A stretch of 64,000 nt of DNA from Nostoc commune NIES-4072 (GTDB lineage: Bacteria > Cyanobacteriota > Cyanobacteriia > Cyanobacteriales > Nostocaceae), in NCBI RefSeq assembly GCF_003113895.1, contig NZ_BDUD01000001.1:434001-498000 (forward strand). Direction: 5' to 3'. The notes under the pieces are model-generated. The model saw only the letters and a program-made list of their open reading frames with translations, did not search any database and had not been told where the DNA came from. The position numbers and the translations under genes were made by a program. Below, piece after piece: positions 8,066 to 17,530 of this stretch; the first letter of the stretch is position 1, and each line of letters begins with the position of its first letter.

Positions 8066-10159
8066 ATGCCCTCCTCTAAAAAACCCCTCACATACCCATC
8101 CAGCCACAAAAGCAATCAAGTCGATAACTACCACGGTACTTTAGTCGCAGATCCTTACCGTTGGTTAGAAGATCCTGACTCCGAAGAAACAAGGGCTTGG
8201 ATTGAGGCACAAAATCAAGTTACTTTTGGCTACTTGAGTGAAATTCCTACTAGGGAAAAAATTAAGCAGCGCCTCACCAAACTTTGGGATTATGAAAAAT
8301 ATGGCATCCCTTTTAAAGAAGGCGAATCTCTACAAGACTGTTCCACCGAACGTTACTTTTATTTCAAAAATGACGGGCTGCAAAATCAAAGTGTTCTCTA
8401 CACTCTGAAAACCCTCGACGACCAACCCAAAGTTTTACTCGACCCTAATAAACTTTCAGAAGATGGAACTGTTGCTCTTTCGGGATTGTCTATTAGCGAG
8501 GATGGTAAACTTTTAGCATACGGTCTATCCGCTTCTGGTTCCGATTGGCAAGAGTGGAAAGTACGCAATATTGAAACTGGTGAAGACCTGCAAGACCATC
8601 TGAAGTGGATTAAATTTTCTGGTGCATCGTGGACACATGATAATCAAGGTTTCTTCTACAGTCGCTACGATGAGCCGAATGAAAAAACTCAATTAGAAGA
8701 TGTTAACTATTATCAAAAGCTCTACTATCATCAACTAGGTAAACCCCAATCAGAAGATGTACTAATCTACCATCGTCCTGACCAAAAAGAATGGGGTTTT
8801 AGTGGCGGTGTTACTGAAGATGGACGCTATTTAATAATTTCAATTTGGCTGGGTAGTGACTCCAAAAATTTAGTTTTCTTTAAAGATTTGACTAACCCTA
8901 ATACTGAAGTCGTAGAACTAATTAACCAATTTGAGGCAGATTACAGCTTTATCGACAATGATGATAGCGTGTTTTACTTTCGCACAGATTTAAATGCACC
9001 ACGGGGAAAAGTTATTGCAATTGACACGAAAAACCCTGCATCAGAAAATTGGCGAGAAATTATTCCCCAATCAGCAGAAACGTTAGAAAGTGTAGGCATA
9101 CTCAATAACCAATTTGTTGCTGATTACCTCAAAGATGCTCACAGCCAAATTAAAATATTTGACATCAAAGGTGCGTTTATTCGTGAGGTAGAATTACCTG
9201 GACTCGGTTCAGCCGGAGGCTTTGGAGGGAAGCGTCATGATACCGAAACTTTTTATAGTTTCACCAGTTTCACCATACCAGGAACTATCTATCGCTATGA
9301 TATGGTAACTGGTAAAAGTACCATTTTCCGCCAGCCACAAGTAGATTTTAATCCTGATGATTACGAGACGAAACAAGTCTTTTATCATAGCAAAGATGGT
9401 ACTAGAGTACCAATGTTTATCACTCATAAAAGGGGCATAAAGTTAGATGGAAATAACCCGACTTATCTCTATGCCTATGGTGGTTTTAATGTCTCAATGA
9501 CACCTAGTTTTTCTGTGAGTCTTTTGGTGTGGATGGAGATGGGTGGTGTCTATGCTATGCCTAATATACGCGGCGGTGGAGAATACGGCGAAGAATGGCA
9601 TCAAGCAGGAATAAAAGATAAAAAGCAGAATGTCTTTGATGACTTTATTGGCGCTGCTGAATGGTTGATTGCTAATAAGTATACTAAGACTGAGAAGCTA
9701 GCGATCGCAGGTGGTAGTAACGGCGGTTTATTAGTCGGTGCTTGTATAACGCAACGTCCCGATTTGTTTGGTGCAGCAATACCAGCAGTCGGCGTCATGG
9801 ATATGTTGCGGTTCCACAAATTTACCATCGGTTGGGCTTGGACTTCCGAATATGGTTCAGCAGATAATCCAGAAGAGTTTCCAGCGCTGTATGCTTATTC
9901 GCCACTACACAACATCAAAGCAGATACAGCTTACCCAGCAACCTTAATTACCACAGCCGATCATGACGATCGCGTTGTCCCAGCTCATAGTTTCAAATTT
10001 GCCGCAGCTTTGCAAGAGGCTCACGCAGGTGATGCGCCAACGCTAATTAGAATTGAGACAAAAGCAGGACATGGTGCGGGTAAACCCACGGCTAAAATTA
10101 TTGAGGAAGCCGCAGATAAATGGGCTTTTTTGGTGCGTGCTTTGAATGTTGAAGTTTAG
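8066..10159 (+). CDS. Prolyl oligopeptidase, S9A family
   Basis: Cytosolic serine peptidase cleaving short peptides after proline. The 697 residues are the standard length. An N-terminal seven-bladed propeller (about residues 75-430) precedes an alpha/beta-hydrolase domain. The catalytic triad is visible: Ser551 in GGSNGGLL, Asp in ADHDDRVVP (residues 631-639) and His669 in KAGHGAGK. The RGGGEYGEEWH segment before the nucleophile is also characteristic. No signal peptide, so cytoplasmic. Start at ATG 8066, family-like N-terminus (dPYRWLEDPDSEETRAWIEAQN). Single-gene unit followed by a GGTGCGTTA hairpin that may end transcription. Confidence 0.96.
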   Translation: MPSSKKPLTYPSSHKSNQVDNYHGTLVADPYRWLEDPDSEETRAWIEAQNQVTFGYLSEIPTREKIKQRLTKLWDYEKYGIPFKEGESLQDCSTERYFYFKNDGLQNQSVLYTLKTLDDQPKVLLDPNKLSEDGTVALSGLSISEDGKLLAYGLSASGSDWQEWKVRNIETGEDLQDHLKWIKFSGASWTHDNQGFFYSRYDEPNEKTQLEDVNYYQKLYYHQLGKPQSEDVLIYHRPDQKEWGFSGGVTEDGRYLIISIWLGSDSKNLVFFKDLTNPNTEVVELINQFEADYSFIDNDDSVFYFRTDLNAPRGKVIAIDTKNPASENWREIIPQSAETLESVGILNNQFVADYLKDAHSQIKIFDIKGAFIREVELPGLGSAGGFGGKRHDTETFYSFTSFTIPGTIYRYDMVTGKSTIFRQPQVDFNPDDYETKQVFYHSKDGTRVPMFITHKRGIKLDGNNPTYLYAYGGFNVSMTPSFSVSLLVWMEMGGVYAMPNIRGGGEYGEEWHQAGIKDKKQNVFDDFIGAAEWLIANKYTKTEKLAIAGGSNGGLLVGACITQRPDLFGAAIPAVGVMDMLRFHKFTIGWAWTSEYGSADNPEEFPALYAYSPLHNIKADTAYPATLITTADHDDRVVPAHSFKFAAALQEAHAGDAPTLIRIETKAGHGAGKPTAKIIEEAADKWAFLVRALNVEV

Positions 10160-10177
10160 GGTTTGATTCATTTATAG

Positions 10178-10203
10178 GGTGCGTTAATGCAGTGTAACGC
10201 ACC
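10178..10203. repeat. GGTGCGTTA/TAACGCACC hairpin
   Basis: GGTGCGTTA (10178-10186), 8-base loop, TAACGCACC (10195-10203). Shares its arms with the hairpin at 387-415. Lies 18 bases after the prolyl oligopeptidase stop and beyond the toxin gene end, so it could serve both. Confidence 0.65.
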
Positions 10204-10246
10204 ACATTATTTCCATAAGCGTCAAACTTCCCTATAAATTTTAAAA

Positions 10247-10531
10247 TTATTCATAAACTCTACTTCGATGCTGAATCAAAATAATCATTACTTGATTTAA
10301 GCCATCATCTATTTCATAAATGACGCGATATTGACCTACGCGATAACGATAATAACCTGATAGCTCACCTTTCAAAGGTTTTATATTAGGAAAATTACGA
10401 GGCTCAATCTTTAAACGTTCAAAACAACGATCTAATTTCTTTTGTAAAGAAGCAGAAGACGACTCGAAAAATTCTTGAGCATCAATACTAATAATAACAA
10501 TATACTTAATATTTTCGTTGGAGTTCGTCAA
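10247..10531 (-). CDS. RelE/ParE family toxin
   Basis: A 94-residue protein with the RelE/ParE fold signature: SLQKKLDRCFERLKIEPRNFPNIKPLKGELSGYYRYRVGQYRVIYEID, then a final strand ending HRSRVYE. Members are either mRNA interferases or gyrase poisons; the sequence does not decide which. The start is a TTG inside the upstream antitoxin gene (26-base overlap), with no ATG nearby, so expression is expected to be translationally coupled to the antitoxin. Together with the next gene it forms a type II toxin-antitoxin unit. Confidence 0.85.
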   Translation of the reverse strand: MTNSNENIKYIVIISIDAQEFFESSSASLQKKLDRCFERLKIEPRNFPNIKPLKGELSGYYRYRVGQYRVIYEIDDGLNQVMIILIQHRSRVYE

Positions 10532-10736
10532 TAGAAATTACCTTACCTTGTTTAACATTCTTCTTTGCTTTAGCAAGCGCTTCTTTAAAACCCTCTATTT
10601 TCAACAATTCTTCAGTTGCTTCATTATCATCTCTTTCTGCTAAATACGCTAAAAAATCAGCAGCGACTAATAATCTTTCTGGGGAGAGTTGATCGACATA
10701 TTCTTTAATTTGCTGGCGAATTTCTACTGTATTCAT
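10506..10736 (-). CDS. Antitoxin partner of the RelE/ParE toxin
   Basis: A 76-residue acidic protein (MNTVEIRQQIKEYVDQLSPERLLVAADFLAYLAERDDNEATEELL, then a KGKVISIDELQRKY tail) placed immediately upstream of and overlapping the toxin. It resembles small cyanobacterial antitoxins in which an N-terminal helical dimerisation part precedes a C-terminal toxin-wrapping segment. The ISIDEL ending is common in such antitoxins. It should neutralise the toxin and repress its own promoter. Confidence 0.8.
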   Translation of the reverse strand: MNTVEIRQQIKEYVDQLSPERLLVAADFLAYLAERDDNEATEELLKIEGFKEALAKAKKNVKQGKVISIDELQRKY

Positions 10737-11201
10737 AAAATTTTATTGGTATTTAAACACAAAACTCTATATTGATACCATTTATTATAACCGCTCTATG
10801 GCACAGTCTCCAATCATTTCACCTGTTGCCTTGAGTTAAATCGCTTGCTGATACCGCTCACCCAACACACTTAATATTGACTGCTTCATCAATTCGATAA
10901 ACGCGATCGCTTCCACTTCTGGGTAAGATATATCCAAATACTGCCATGTCACTATCTTGAAATGCACCCTTGAGAGATGAATTAGCATTAAATAATTATG
11001 TAAAAGCGATCGCTCGTAAAAATAACAAGTTGGAAAATCTGTTGCAATAAGCCATTGATAAAAAGATGTTATCACCCAAATACCAAATTAAAAGGTAATC
11101 ATGTTAAGCGGTAAGGGTAGAGATAAACAATTATTTACCTTCACCCTTACCGCTTTCTTCCATCTGAGCAAGAAGTTTAATTTTTTGTAACTCTCTTGTA
11201 C
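10737..11201. other. Intergenic region, possible decayed coding sequence
   Basis: Holds two HIP1 sites and an open frame on the minus strand (10836-11075) that I could not assign and do not call. A terminator-like hairpin is at 11106-11155. Confidence 0.4.
11106..11155 (-). terminator. Hairpin downstream of the exported protein gene
   Basis: AAGCGGTAAGGGT (11106-11118) and its exact complement (11143-11155) form a 13-bp stem around a 24-base loop, 46 bases beyond the stop of the gene at 11202. No strong T run, so a terminator role is inferred. Confidence 0.5.
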
Positions 11202-11687
11202 TTAAAACGCGACAGATTGGGCTGTCCCTCTGAGATTGATTGTTGTATAAGTTTGTTTCTGCCCCTGGTTAAATTGAGGAATTACAGAAAAGCGGTTTGT
11301 TGTGGTGATTCCTTTAGTTTCAACTTTTGCTTCGATGTTATTTCCAAGGTTTACACGAGGTATGAGCAAGGTAAATGTGGTGTTGCCAGTATCTATTGTC
11401 TTTTTAATAGTCACAGTCACTAGTGTACCAATTTCCGTATCTACAGTACGGATCTCATCTCCGGTAAAGTTTAATGTCTCTTTTTGCTGTTGATAGTTGA
11501 AAAGGGGCTTACCAGTAAAGCTTGAGGTTGAGTAATTAATAGTGGCTACTTTCTCACCTTTGGAATTATACCCTGTGAAATTATACAAGTTCGGTGTTCT
11601 TTGTACTTGAGCTTGAGATTGTAATATAGGTATTGCTGCTAAGGTTATACCTAATGTGAATGATGTAATTAAGTTTCTTGTAAGCAT
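11202..11687 (-). CDS. Exported hypothetical protein
   Basis: A 161-residue protein with signal peptide MLTRNLITSFTLGITLAA, then a beta-rich mature part (FTGYNSKGEKVATINYSTSSF, LVTVTIKKTIDTGNTTFTLLIPRVNL, TYTTINLRGTA). I do not recognise the family. The repeated short strands with Thr and Gly suggest a beta-sandwich secreted or outer-membrane-associated protein. The open frame extends 39 codons upstream, but the ATG at 11687 places the signal peptide at the N-terminus and was chosen. No operon partner. Confidence 0.65.
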   Translation of the reverse strand: MLTRNLITSFTLGITLAAIPILQSQAQVQRTPNLYNFTGYNSKGEKVATINYSTSSFTGKPLFNYQQQKETLNFTGDEIRTVDTEIGTLVTVTIKKTIDTGNTTFTLLIPRVNLGNNIEAKVETKGITTTNRFSVIPQFNQGQKQTYTTINLRGTAQSVAF

Positions 11688-12178
11688 ATTTCCAAAAGTT
11701 ATTGCTAGTTTGACGAAGATATCTACGCCGATGGCATGACAAGGAATAAAACCAATTCTAAAAGTGGATATTCCGGAAAACTTGTCAAATGAAACACATC
11801 GCAATTGTTGTTAACATGTTTGTAATAATTTGTAATACAGCGTAGAGTTATATCAGACTTTAAAGTTGGGAGTAGGGAATGGTGAGTGGGGAAAGACCAC
11901 TTTCATGCTTGATTGTGAAACTTGCTTCATCGGGACTGTCCTTAAAATAGAGAATAAGTGGCAATAAATAATAAAAGGTATTTTTATACCTTTGTTGTAA
12001 GCTATTACTCGTAGATGTCTTGCAAATAGGTAAACTTTAAAACCGCCTATTACAGCATAGTGGAAATAAAGCTACCATTGAAAATGGTAAAAAAGCCGAA
12101 AATGTAAGTCTTTTGACTTCCAGAAAGCAGTACTAAGGCTTTGTTTTATAATTAGAAATTTTGCATTTCCCATTACTT
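11688..12178. other. Intergenic region between divergent genes
   Basis: Promoter region for the exported protein (left) and the M16 peptidase (right). AAAGGTAT (11974-11981), TTTT loop, ATACCTTT (11986-11993) is a small hairpin. No gene seen. Confidence 0.45.
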
Positions 12179-14977
12179 ATGAAGCTACGCTCATATATAC
12201 TTGTAGGGTTTTTTCTTAGCCTTGTGCTAAGTATTTTGCCTTTTTCGGGCAATTTCACCAATGCTGCAACACCAACAGCAGTCGCACCTGTATCTGCTGT
12301 CTCATTCACCCAAGGGGTGCAAAAAACGGTATTGGACAACGGCTTAACGGTGCTAACTAAAGAAGTCCATACTGCTCCAGTAGTGAGCGTACAAGTTTGG
12401 TATAAAGTTGGCTCACGTAACGAAGTTAAGGGAGAGAATGGCATTTCTCACCAGCTAGAACATTTAATGTTCAAGGGTACAACTGACCGTCCTGTGCAGT
12501 TTGGCAGGTTATTTAGTGCCTTGGGTAGCCAGTTCAATGCTTTTACTAGTTATGACGAAACAGCTTACTTTGGCACAGTGCAACGAGACAAACTCGAAGC
12601 ATTGTTGACATTGGAAGCCGATCGCATGAAAAACTCCTTAGTTGGCCCCGATCAACTAACAAGTGAAAAGCGGGTGGTAATCTCCGAGTTACAGGGGTAC
12701 GAAAATTCACCAGGCTATCGTCTGAGTCGGGCAGTGATGCGAGATGCTTTCCCTAATAGAGCATACGGCTTACCTGTAGGAGGCACAAAAGCAGATGTAG
12801 AAAAATTCACGGTGGAGCAGGTGCGGAATTATTACCAAACCTATTACAGCCCAGAAAATGCCACCTTGGTGATTACAGGGGATTTTGCCACAGAACCTGT
12901 ACTCAAAGTTGTTAAAGAAACTTATGGGAAGTTGGCAAAACGAGGGAAAGAGGGCAGGGGAACGCTTTTACGCCAGAACACAGACAGAGGAAATGTCGCC
13001 GCGTCTTTGGTTGCTCCCACTACTAAAAAAGCACCGATTGTTTTAAAGCAACCTGGAAGTGCAGCACTATTGCAAGCAGTGTATCCTCTGCCAGATATCA
13101 AGCATCCTGATGTGCCGGCAATTGATGTGATGGATGCCATCCTCACAGGTGGACGTAGTTCTAGGCTTTACCAAGCTTTAGTAGAATCTGGACTCGCTAG
13201 TTCAGTGAGTGGCAGTGCTTCCGAACTCATCGAACCTGGCTGGTATGAAATTAATGCTACGGCGGCTCCGGGCCAAGAGTTAGGGAAAATTGGCCAAGTG
13301 CTTCAGGAATCTTTAGCAAAATTGCAAGAACAGCCAGTTACTACTGAAGAATTGAATCGGGCGAAGACACAACTGCAAGCCTCCTTTGTTTTGGGGAACC
13401 AAGATATCACTAGTCAGGCAAGCCAACTGGGATATAACGAAACTGTGGCCGGCGATTATCGTTTTATTGAACAGTATCTGGCTGCGATCGCTAAAGTCAC
13501 CCCAGCCCAAGTACAGCAAGCAGCAAAAACTTACCTCAATCCGGCCAAACAAACCATCGGCTTCTTTGAGCCAACTCAACCAGATGGGAAACCAGGGGCT
13601 TCCAGCGCTGGTTCTGGTCGCACAGTAGAAAATTTCAGCCCTGGTAAGCCTGTAGATCCAGCAGAACTGGCCAAATATCTGCCACCTGCCACATCAGCGA
13701 CAGATTCGGGCAAACAATCATTACCAGAAGAGTTTACCTTAAATAATGGTTTGCGGGTTTTGCTTTTACGCGATCGCAACCTCCCCACCATTAATCTGAG
13801 TGGACAAATTGACGCTGGTAGTGAATTTGACGGCAATCAAAAAGCTGGATTAGCGAATTTGACTGCGGTCAATTTAATGAATGGGACGCAAACTAAAAAT
13901 GCTCTTACCCTAGCAAAGACCTTAGAAGACCGGGGAGCCGATTTGAATTTTGGTGCTAGCCGTGAGGGAGTTAGCGTTAGCGGTGAGGGACTTTCACCAG
14001 ACTTGCCGATATTGATTCAAACTCTGGCAGATGTATTAGAAAACGCCACTTTCCCAGCCGACCAATTAGAACTCAGTCGCCAACGGGCGCTGACAAGTCT
14101 CAAAGTCCACCTAGATGACCCCAGAGGTTTAGGAAGACAAGTATTTCAGCAAGCAATTTACCCGGAAAATCATCCATTCCATAGCTTTCCTACAGCCGAA
14201 AGTTTAAAGAGTATTACTCGTGATGATTTGCTTGGTTTCTACCAGACACACTACCGACCAGATAACACAACGATCGCAATAGTTGGAGACTTTGATCCAG
14301 TTAAGGTAAAACCTTTGTTAAATGAGGCATTTGGCAAATGGTCAGCCACAGGTAAGCCACCTGTTCTCAAAATACCATCCGTGCCACTTCCGCAAACTTT
14401 GACACGCTTAAACAAAGTGATACCTGGCAAATCCGAAGCTGTTACCTACATCGGCTACAACGGTATCTCTCGGAAAGACCCACGTTATTATGCAGCACGG
14501 GTACTGAATCAAATTTTAGGTGGTGATACCTTAGCGAGCCGTTTGGGTACGGAAGTGCGCGATCGCCAAGGTCTAACCTACGGTATCTATAGTGGTTTTG
14601 CCGCCGGAATCAATCCTGGCCCGTTCTTGATTCAGATGCAAACTGCTCCTGGTGATGCCCAAAAAGCGATCGCTAGTACTCTCGCCTTACTCAAACAGTT
14701 GCGCGAACAAGGAGTGACTGAGGCTGAATTTAACGCAGCAAAACGCTCAATTACTAATAGTTATCCTGTGGATTTAGCTAATCCTAGTGATGTATCAAGC
14801 ATTATTTTGGATAATGCTGTCTTAGGACTTTCACGCTCAGAAATCCGAGACTTTCCCCAGAAAATACAAGCAGTCACAATGGCTCAGATGCAACAGACAA
14901 TTGAAGATTTAATTAAGCCGGAAAGTCTGATAATTGTCACTGCTGGCCCTGGAGAGACTGTACCCAAGGGCAGCTAA
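12179..14977 (+). CDS. M16 family zinc peptidase, two-domain (pitrilysin type)
   Basis: A 932-residue exported protein: signal peptide (MKLRSYILVGFFLSLVLSILPFSG), then two M16 halves. The first has the inverted zinc motif HQLEH at residues 91-95 in GISHQLEHLMFKGT, with the downstream glutamate in KRVVISELQGYENSP. The second half, from about residue 510, has the M16 fold (GSEFDGNQKAGLANLTAVNLMNGT) but no HxxEH, as in single-chain M16 enzymes where one half is inactive and the halves clamp the substrate. Its RDRQGLTYGIYSGF segment is the conserved R/Y pair of the C-terminal domain. Likely a periplasmic peptide-degrading or processing enzyme. ATG 12179 chosen over TTG 12161 because it begins the signal peptide. 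Confidence 0.93.
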   Translation: MKLRSYILVGFFLSLVLSILPFSGNFTNAATPTAVAPVSAVSFTQGVQKTVLDNGLTVLTKEVHTAPVVSVQVWYKVGSRNEVKGENGISHQLEHLMFKGTTDRPVQFGRLFSALGSQFNAFTSYDETAYFGTVQRDKLEALLTLEADRMKNSLVGPDQLTSEKRVVISELQGYENSPGYRLSRAVMRDAFPNRAYGLPVGGTKADVEKFTVEQVRNYYQTYYSPENATLVITGDFATEPVLKVVKETYGKLAKRGKEGRGTLLRQNTDRGNVAASLVAPTTKKAPIVLKQPGSAALLQAVYPLPDIKHPDVPAIDVMDAILTGGRSSRLYQALVESGLASSVSGSASELIEPGWYEINATAAPGQELGKIGQVLQESLAKLQEQPVTTEELNRAKTQLQASFVLGNQDITSQASQLGYNETVAGDYRFIEQYLAAIAKVTPAQVQQAAKTYLNPAKQTIGFFEPTQPDGKPGASSAGSGRTVENFSPGKPVDPAELAKYLPPATSATDSGKQSLPEEFTLNNGLRVLLLRDRNLPTINLSGQIDAGSEFDGNQKAGLANLTAVNLMNGTQTKNALTLAKTLEDRGADLNFGASREGVSVSGEGLSPDLPILIQTLADVLENATFPADQLELSRQRALTSLKVHLDDPRGLGRQVFQQAIYPENHPFHSFPTAESLKSITRDDLLGFYQTHYRPDNTTIAIVGDFDPVKVKPLLNEAFGKWSATGKPPVLKIPSVPLPQTLTRLNKVIPGKSEAVTYIGYNGISRKDPRYYAARVLNQILGGDTLASRLGTEVRDRQGLTYGIYSGFAAGINPGPFLIQMQTAPGDAQKAIASTLALLKQLREQGVTEAEFNAAKRSITNSYPVDLANPSDVSSIILDNAVLGLSRSEIRDFPQKIQAVTMAQMQQTIEDLIKPESLIIVTAGPGETVPKGS

Positions 14978-14989
14978 TTACCTCAACCC

Positions 14990-15032
14990 AAAACACAAAG
15001 GTGCTAAAATTTGCTTTACGCCTTTGTGTTTT
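14990..15032 (+). terminator. Hairpin after the M16 peptidase gene
   Basis: AAAACACAAAGG (14990-15001) and CCTTTGTGTTTT (15021-15032), 12-bp perfect stem ending in a T run, 12 bases after the stop. Confidence 0.65.
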
Positions 15033-15077
15033 AGCTTAGGGCTATTTCGTTCTAGAGATAATACTTATTTGAATGAA

Positions 15078-16169
15078 TTATTTTGTCGAAAAATGATGAT
15101 TAAAATTAGTATAAAATCCCTCAGCAGAAAGCCTATTCTTCCACAGGTTTCGGCACTCATGCTGCAAATCTAAGAATTCTTGGTCTGAAATATTGCTATG
15201 GAATTCAGCTACTTTCTCTGCAATATGTGAGATTTCCTTCTCATCTATCCATACGCAATATTTTTTCCAGTCTATTATAGACTCGTCAGGTAAAACGCAG
15301 TCTGTATCAATAAAAATTGGAATACGACCACAACTGAGGATTTCATATAGTCGAATAGAATAGTTTGCAGAACCACGACAACACAAAATGTAGTCACTCT
15401 CAACCATATTTTTCACATATTCAGCACGAGCCTTCTGTCTTTGCTCTACATCTTGTGTATTTAGAAATACTGTTTCGTTTTTGATGATAAAGTTTGTATT
15501 TACTAAAGAGGGGTTTTCTGCAAGTACTTTCAGAGCCTGACTACGCAAAATTTGTCCTTTGTAAGGCGAAACTCCAAGCTCTAATGATTTGGTTAACATT
15601 ACCCCGTGAAATAAAACCGTTTTTAATTTCTTTTCCCATGAATCCGGTACTGCTAAACCACAAAATCCAACAACAGGTTTCTCAGATTTATGCCTGAGAG
15701 ACATTTGCCCTCCTAAATATTCTTCAACAAAATCTTCAGTAAAAGAAGGCATAATAATATCTTTTTGCTTCCTTTTTGACCGATATTTTGCCATTCGCAT
15801 TACTATTGAATTCTTAATAGGAATTTCTTCGGCGCAACAATCACCTGCGAAAAAAACAACTAATTCTTTGCCGCTATTAGCTACTTTTTCAGCAAATTCA
15901 ATAGATAGATTTTCTGCTTCTTTATTAACTTTACTTTTCCAACTTTCTCCTCTGATTGCTCTCCAGTTTATAGGCATGATAACTAAGTCAGCTTCCTTTA
16001 AGGAAGTCATTTTAAAAAGGGAATTACTTAGCTCTATATACTTGCTGTACAATCTAGACCAAGGATATTTTTCAGTAGGGATAAACTGTTTCCAGAAAGG
16101 ATAAAGCATTGGAACTGGCTCTATTCCTTTCGGAAGATAATTATCATCAGAATAGATGTTTAATTGCAT
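15078..16169 (-). CDS. Exostosin family glycosyltransferase-like protein
   Basis: A 363-residue protein with the exostosin (GT47-like) signature near the C-terminus: CCRGSANYSIRLYEILSCGRIPIFIDTDCVLP, followed by a Trp/Asp-rich ending. The N-terminus has LVIMPINWR and the middle KPVVGFCGL, matching family strand positions. Such bacterial proteins are presumed to transfer a sugar during surface polysaccharide synthesis; donor and acceptor cannot be told. No signal peptide or membrane span. The gene is AT-rich, lacks HIP1 sites and has no polysaccharide genes beside it, which hints at acquisition by transfer. Confidence 0.85.
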   Translation of the reverse strand: MQLNIYSDDNYLPKGIEPVPMLYPFWKQFIPTEKYPWSRLYSKYIELSNSLFKMTSLKEADLVIMPINWRAIRGESWKSKVNKEAENLSIEFAEKVANSGKELVVFFAGDCCAEEIPIKNSIVMRMAKYRSKRKQKDIIMPSFTEDFVEEYLGGQMSLRHKSEKPVVGFCGLAVPDSWEKKLKTVLFHGVMLTKSLELGVSPYKGQILRSQALKVLAENPSLVNTNFIIKNETVFLNTQDVEQRQKARAEYVKNMVESDYILCCRGSANYSIRLYEILSCGRIPIFIDTDCVLPDESIIDWKKYCVWIDEKEISHIAEKVAEFHSNISDQEFLDLQHECRNLWKNRLSAEGFYTNFNHHFSTK

Positions 16170-17530
16170 ATTGAAACGTGAGTTTGACTAGTTGAATAAA
16201 TAATTGACATATTTCACAAAAAATTTAATTAATTTCAAACAATCTTTGGTAAAATTGCTTTTTATATTAATCTTTTGTGAAAATATACGTAATTCCTGGA
16301 ATTTAAAGCTAATTTAGTTATCCCGAATTTCTCACAAGTGATAAATCCGCGATAAGCATCACAACACTGCTCTACCACCGCGATGGTGGAAGTAGCTTTT
16401 CGAGAAACCAATCAAAGACTCCTCATAGGTTTTAAGGGAATATATTGATTATAATCTCATAAAAGAAAAATGCTAATCAGGGTAAAGGTATTTAAATTTT
16501 TTTGATCGCAACCAAGGTTAAAAACCAACGGAAAATCAGTATTTATATCGTTTGGTTTAGTTTCTCAGACTCAAAGCGATGTCTAGGACGGGCTATTACG
16601 CTCGATAGCATCTGACTCGCTACCGCTTCTCTACAAAGACGCTACGCGAACGCTATCGGGCGTCGCTAAAACTGTGTTAATAAGCAGCTATTAAGCCGAC
16701 TATTTTTGATAATATCTAGCTCAATACTGCTCGGTTAAGGAATTTCTTGGTTGAGGCAAGCAGGGGGAGCAGGGGGAGAAATGGAGGCTGGCGTTGAGTT
16801 TTTGCCTCCCCTGCCTCCCCTGCTTCCCCTGCCTCCCCTGCTTATCCGAGCAGTATTGATATCTAGCTCATAGCAATGCCTGGGTTTTTGCTAGCCAACG
16901 TAGATGAAAGTGCTTTTAAATCAATACATTTAGATTAATTCTTGATCCACTCTAACCCTCCTTTTTAATGAGGGAACTAGAGCAAATTTTACTCCTAACT
17001 CCTGCTGTATATTAGACCTCTTGCAAAAGTCTCATCAGGGTGGGACAAGTAGGTTATATCAATTTAATGCGAAGCTGCACTTTAGGAGTAACTCTCTATT
17101 CTTGGCTATCTTGGCGGTTCGTTTAATATTCTGTGCATCTTTATACAGAATTGGTATTAGAGCTTTCTTGACATCTATGACCTACAAAAAAGTAAGGAAC
17201 CTCGCAAATGCTGTATTACGCACAGTCAATTACCAAAGCGTTCAGCTTTTGGTCTCACAGAGGAGCGATGTCTCCGACGGGCTATTCGGCGTCGCAACAA
17301 GCTTTATTTAGCGCAGCCTCAACAAGCAACGTTATGATAATTAATCGTCTAATAATAAATAAGTTGGCACAAATAAACCTCAATAGTACGGAGATGATTA
17401 ATCGCCTCTGTAGAGCAGTCAAAAATCATTGAACTATAGACTTTGGGCTATGGACTCTTGAGAGTGGACTGTTAGGTGCTGCACCCAACCAAAATCAGCC
17501 GTTGTACAAATTGACACAAGGATAATTGAA
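16170..17530. other. 1.36-kb intergenic region rich in repeats
   Basis: No convincing gene. Holds a complete MITE (16722-16858) with internal CCCCTGCCTC-type tracts, two dispersed Nostoc-type segments of the kind GCGATGTCTxxGACGGGCTA (16578 and 17266), and a TTGGCTATCTTGGCGGTTCG tract (17100-17119) that resembles the interior of the MITE at 61874. Must contain the glyA promoter near its right end. Confidence 0.6.
16722..16858. mobile_element. MITE, copy 1 (CAATACTGCTCGG ends, 10-bp target duplication)
   Basis: Ends CAATACTGCTCGG and CCGAGCAGTATTG are exact complements; the inner bases continue as TTAA/TTAT. The 137-base element is flanked by the perfect 10-bp direct repeat ATATCTAGCT (16712-16721 and 16859-16868). 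The interior is a GC-skewed CAGGGGGAG / CCTCCCCTG tract and encodes nothing. The second copy at 20508 has the same ends and the same target-duplication length. Confidence 0.85.

Noticed and set aside
10836..11075. 79-codon minus-strand frame
   Set aside because: No recognisable family, unusual composition and a possible frameshift; it might be a gene relic but cannot be supported.
16318..16345. CCCGAATTTCTCACAA, similar to the IS1380 terminal repeat CCCGGATTTCTCACGA
   Set aside because: Only one end was found, no transposase remnant adjoins it, and a 14 of 16 match can be chance or an old solo end.
17021..17432. Two overlapping plus-strand frames upstream of glyA
   Set aside because: They translate dispersed repeat DNA (including a TTGGCGGTTCG tract) and resemble no protein.
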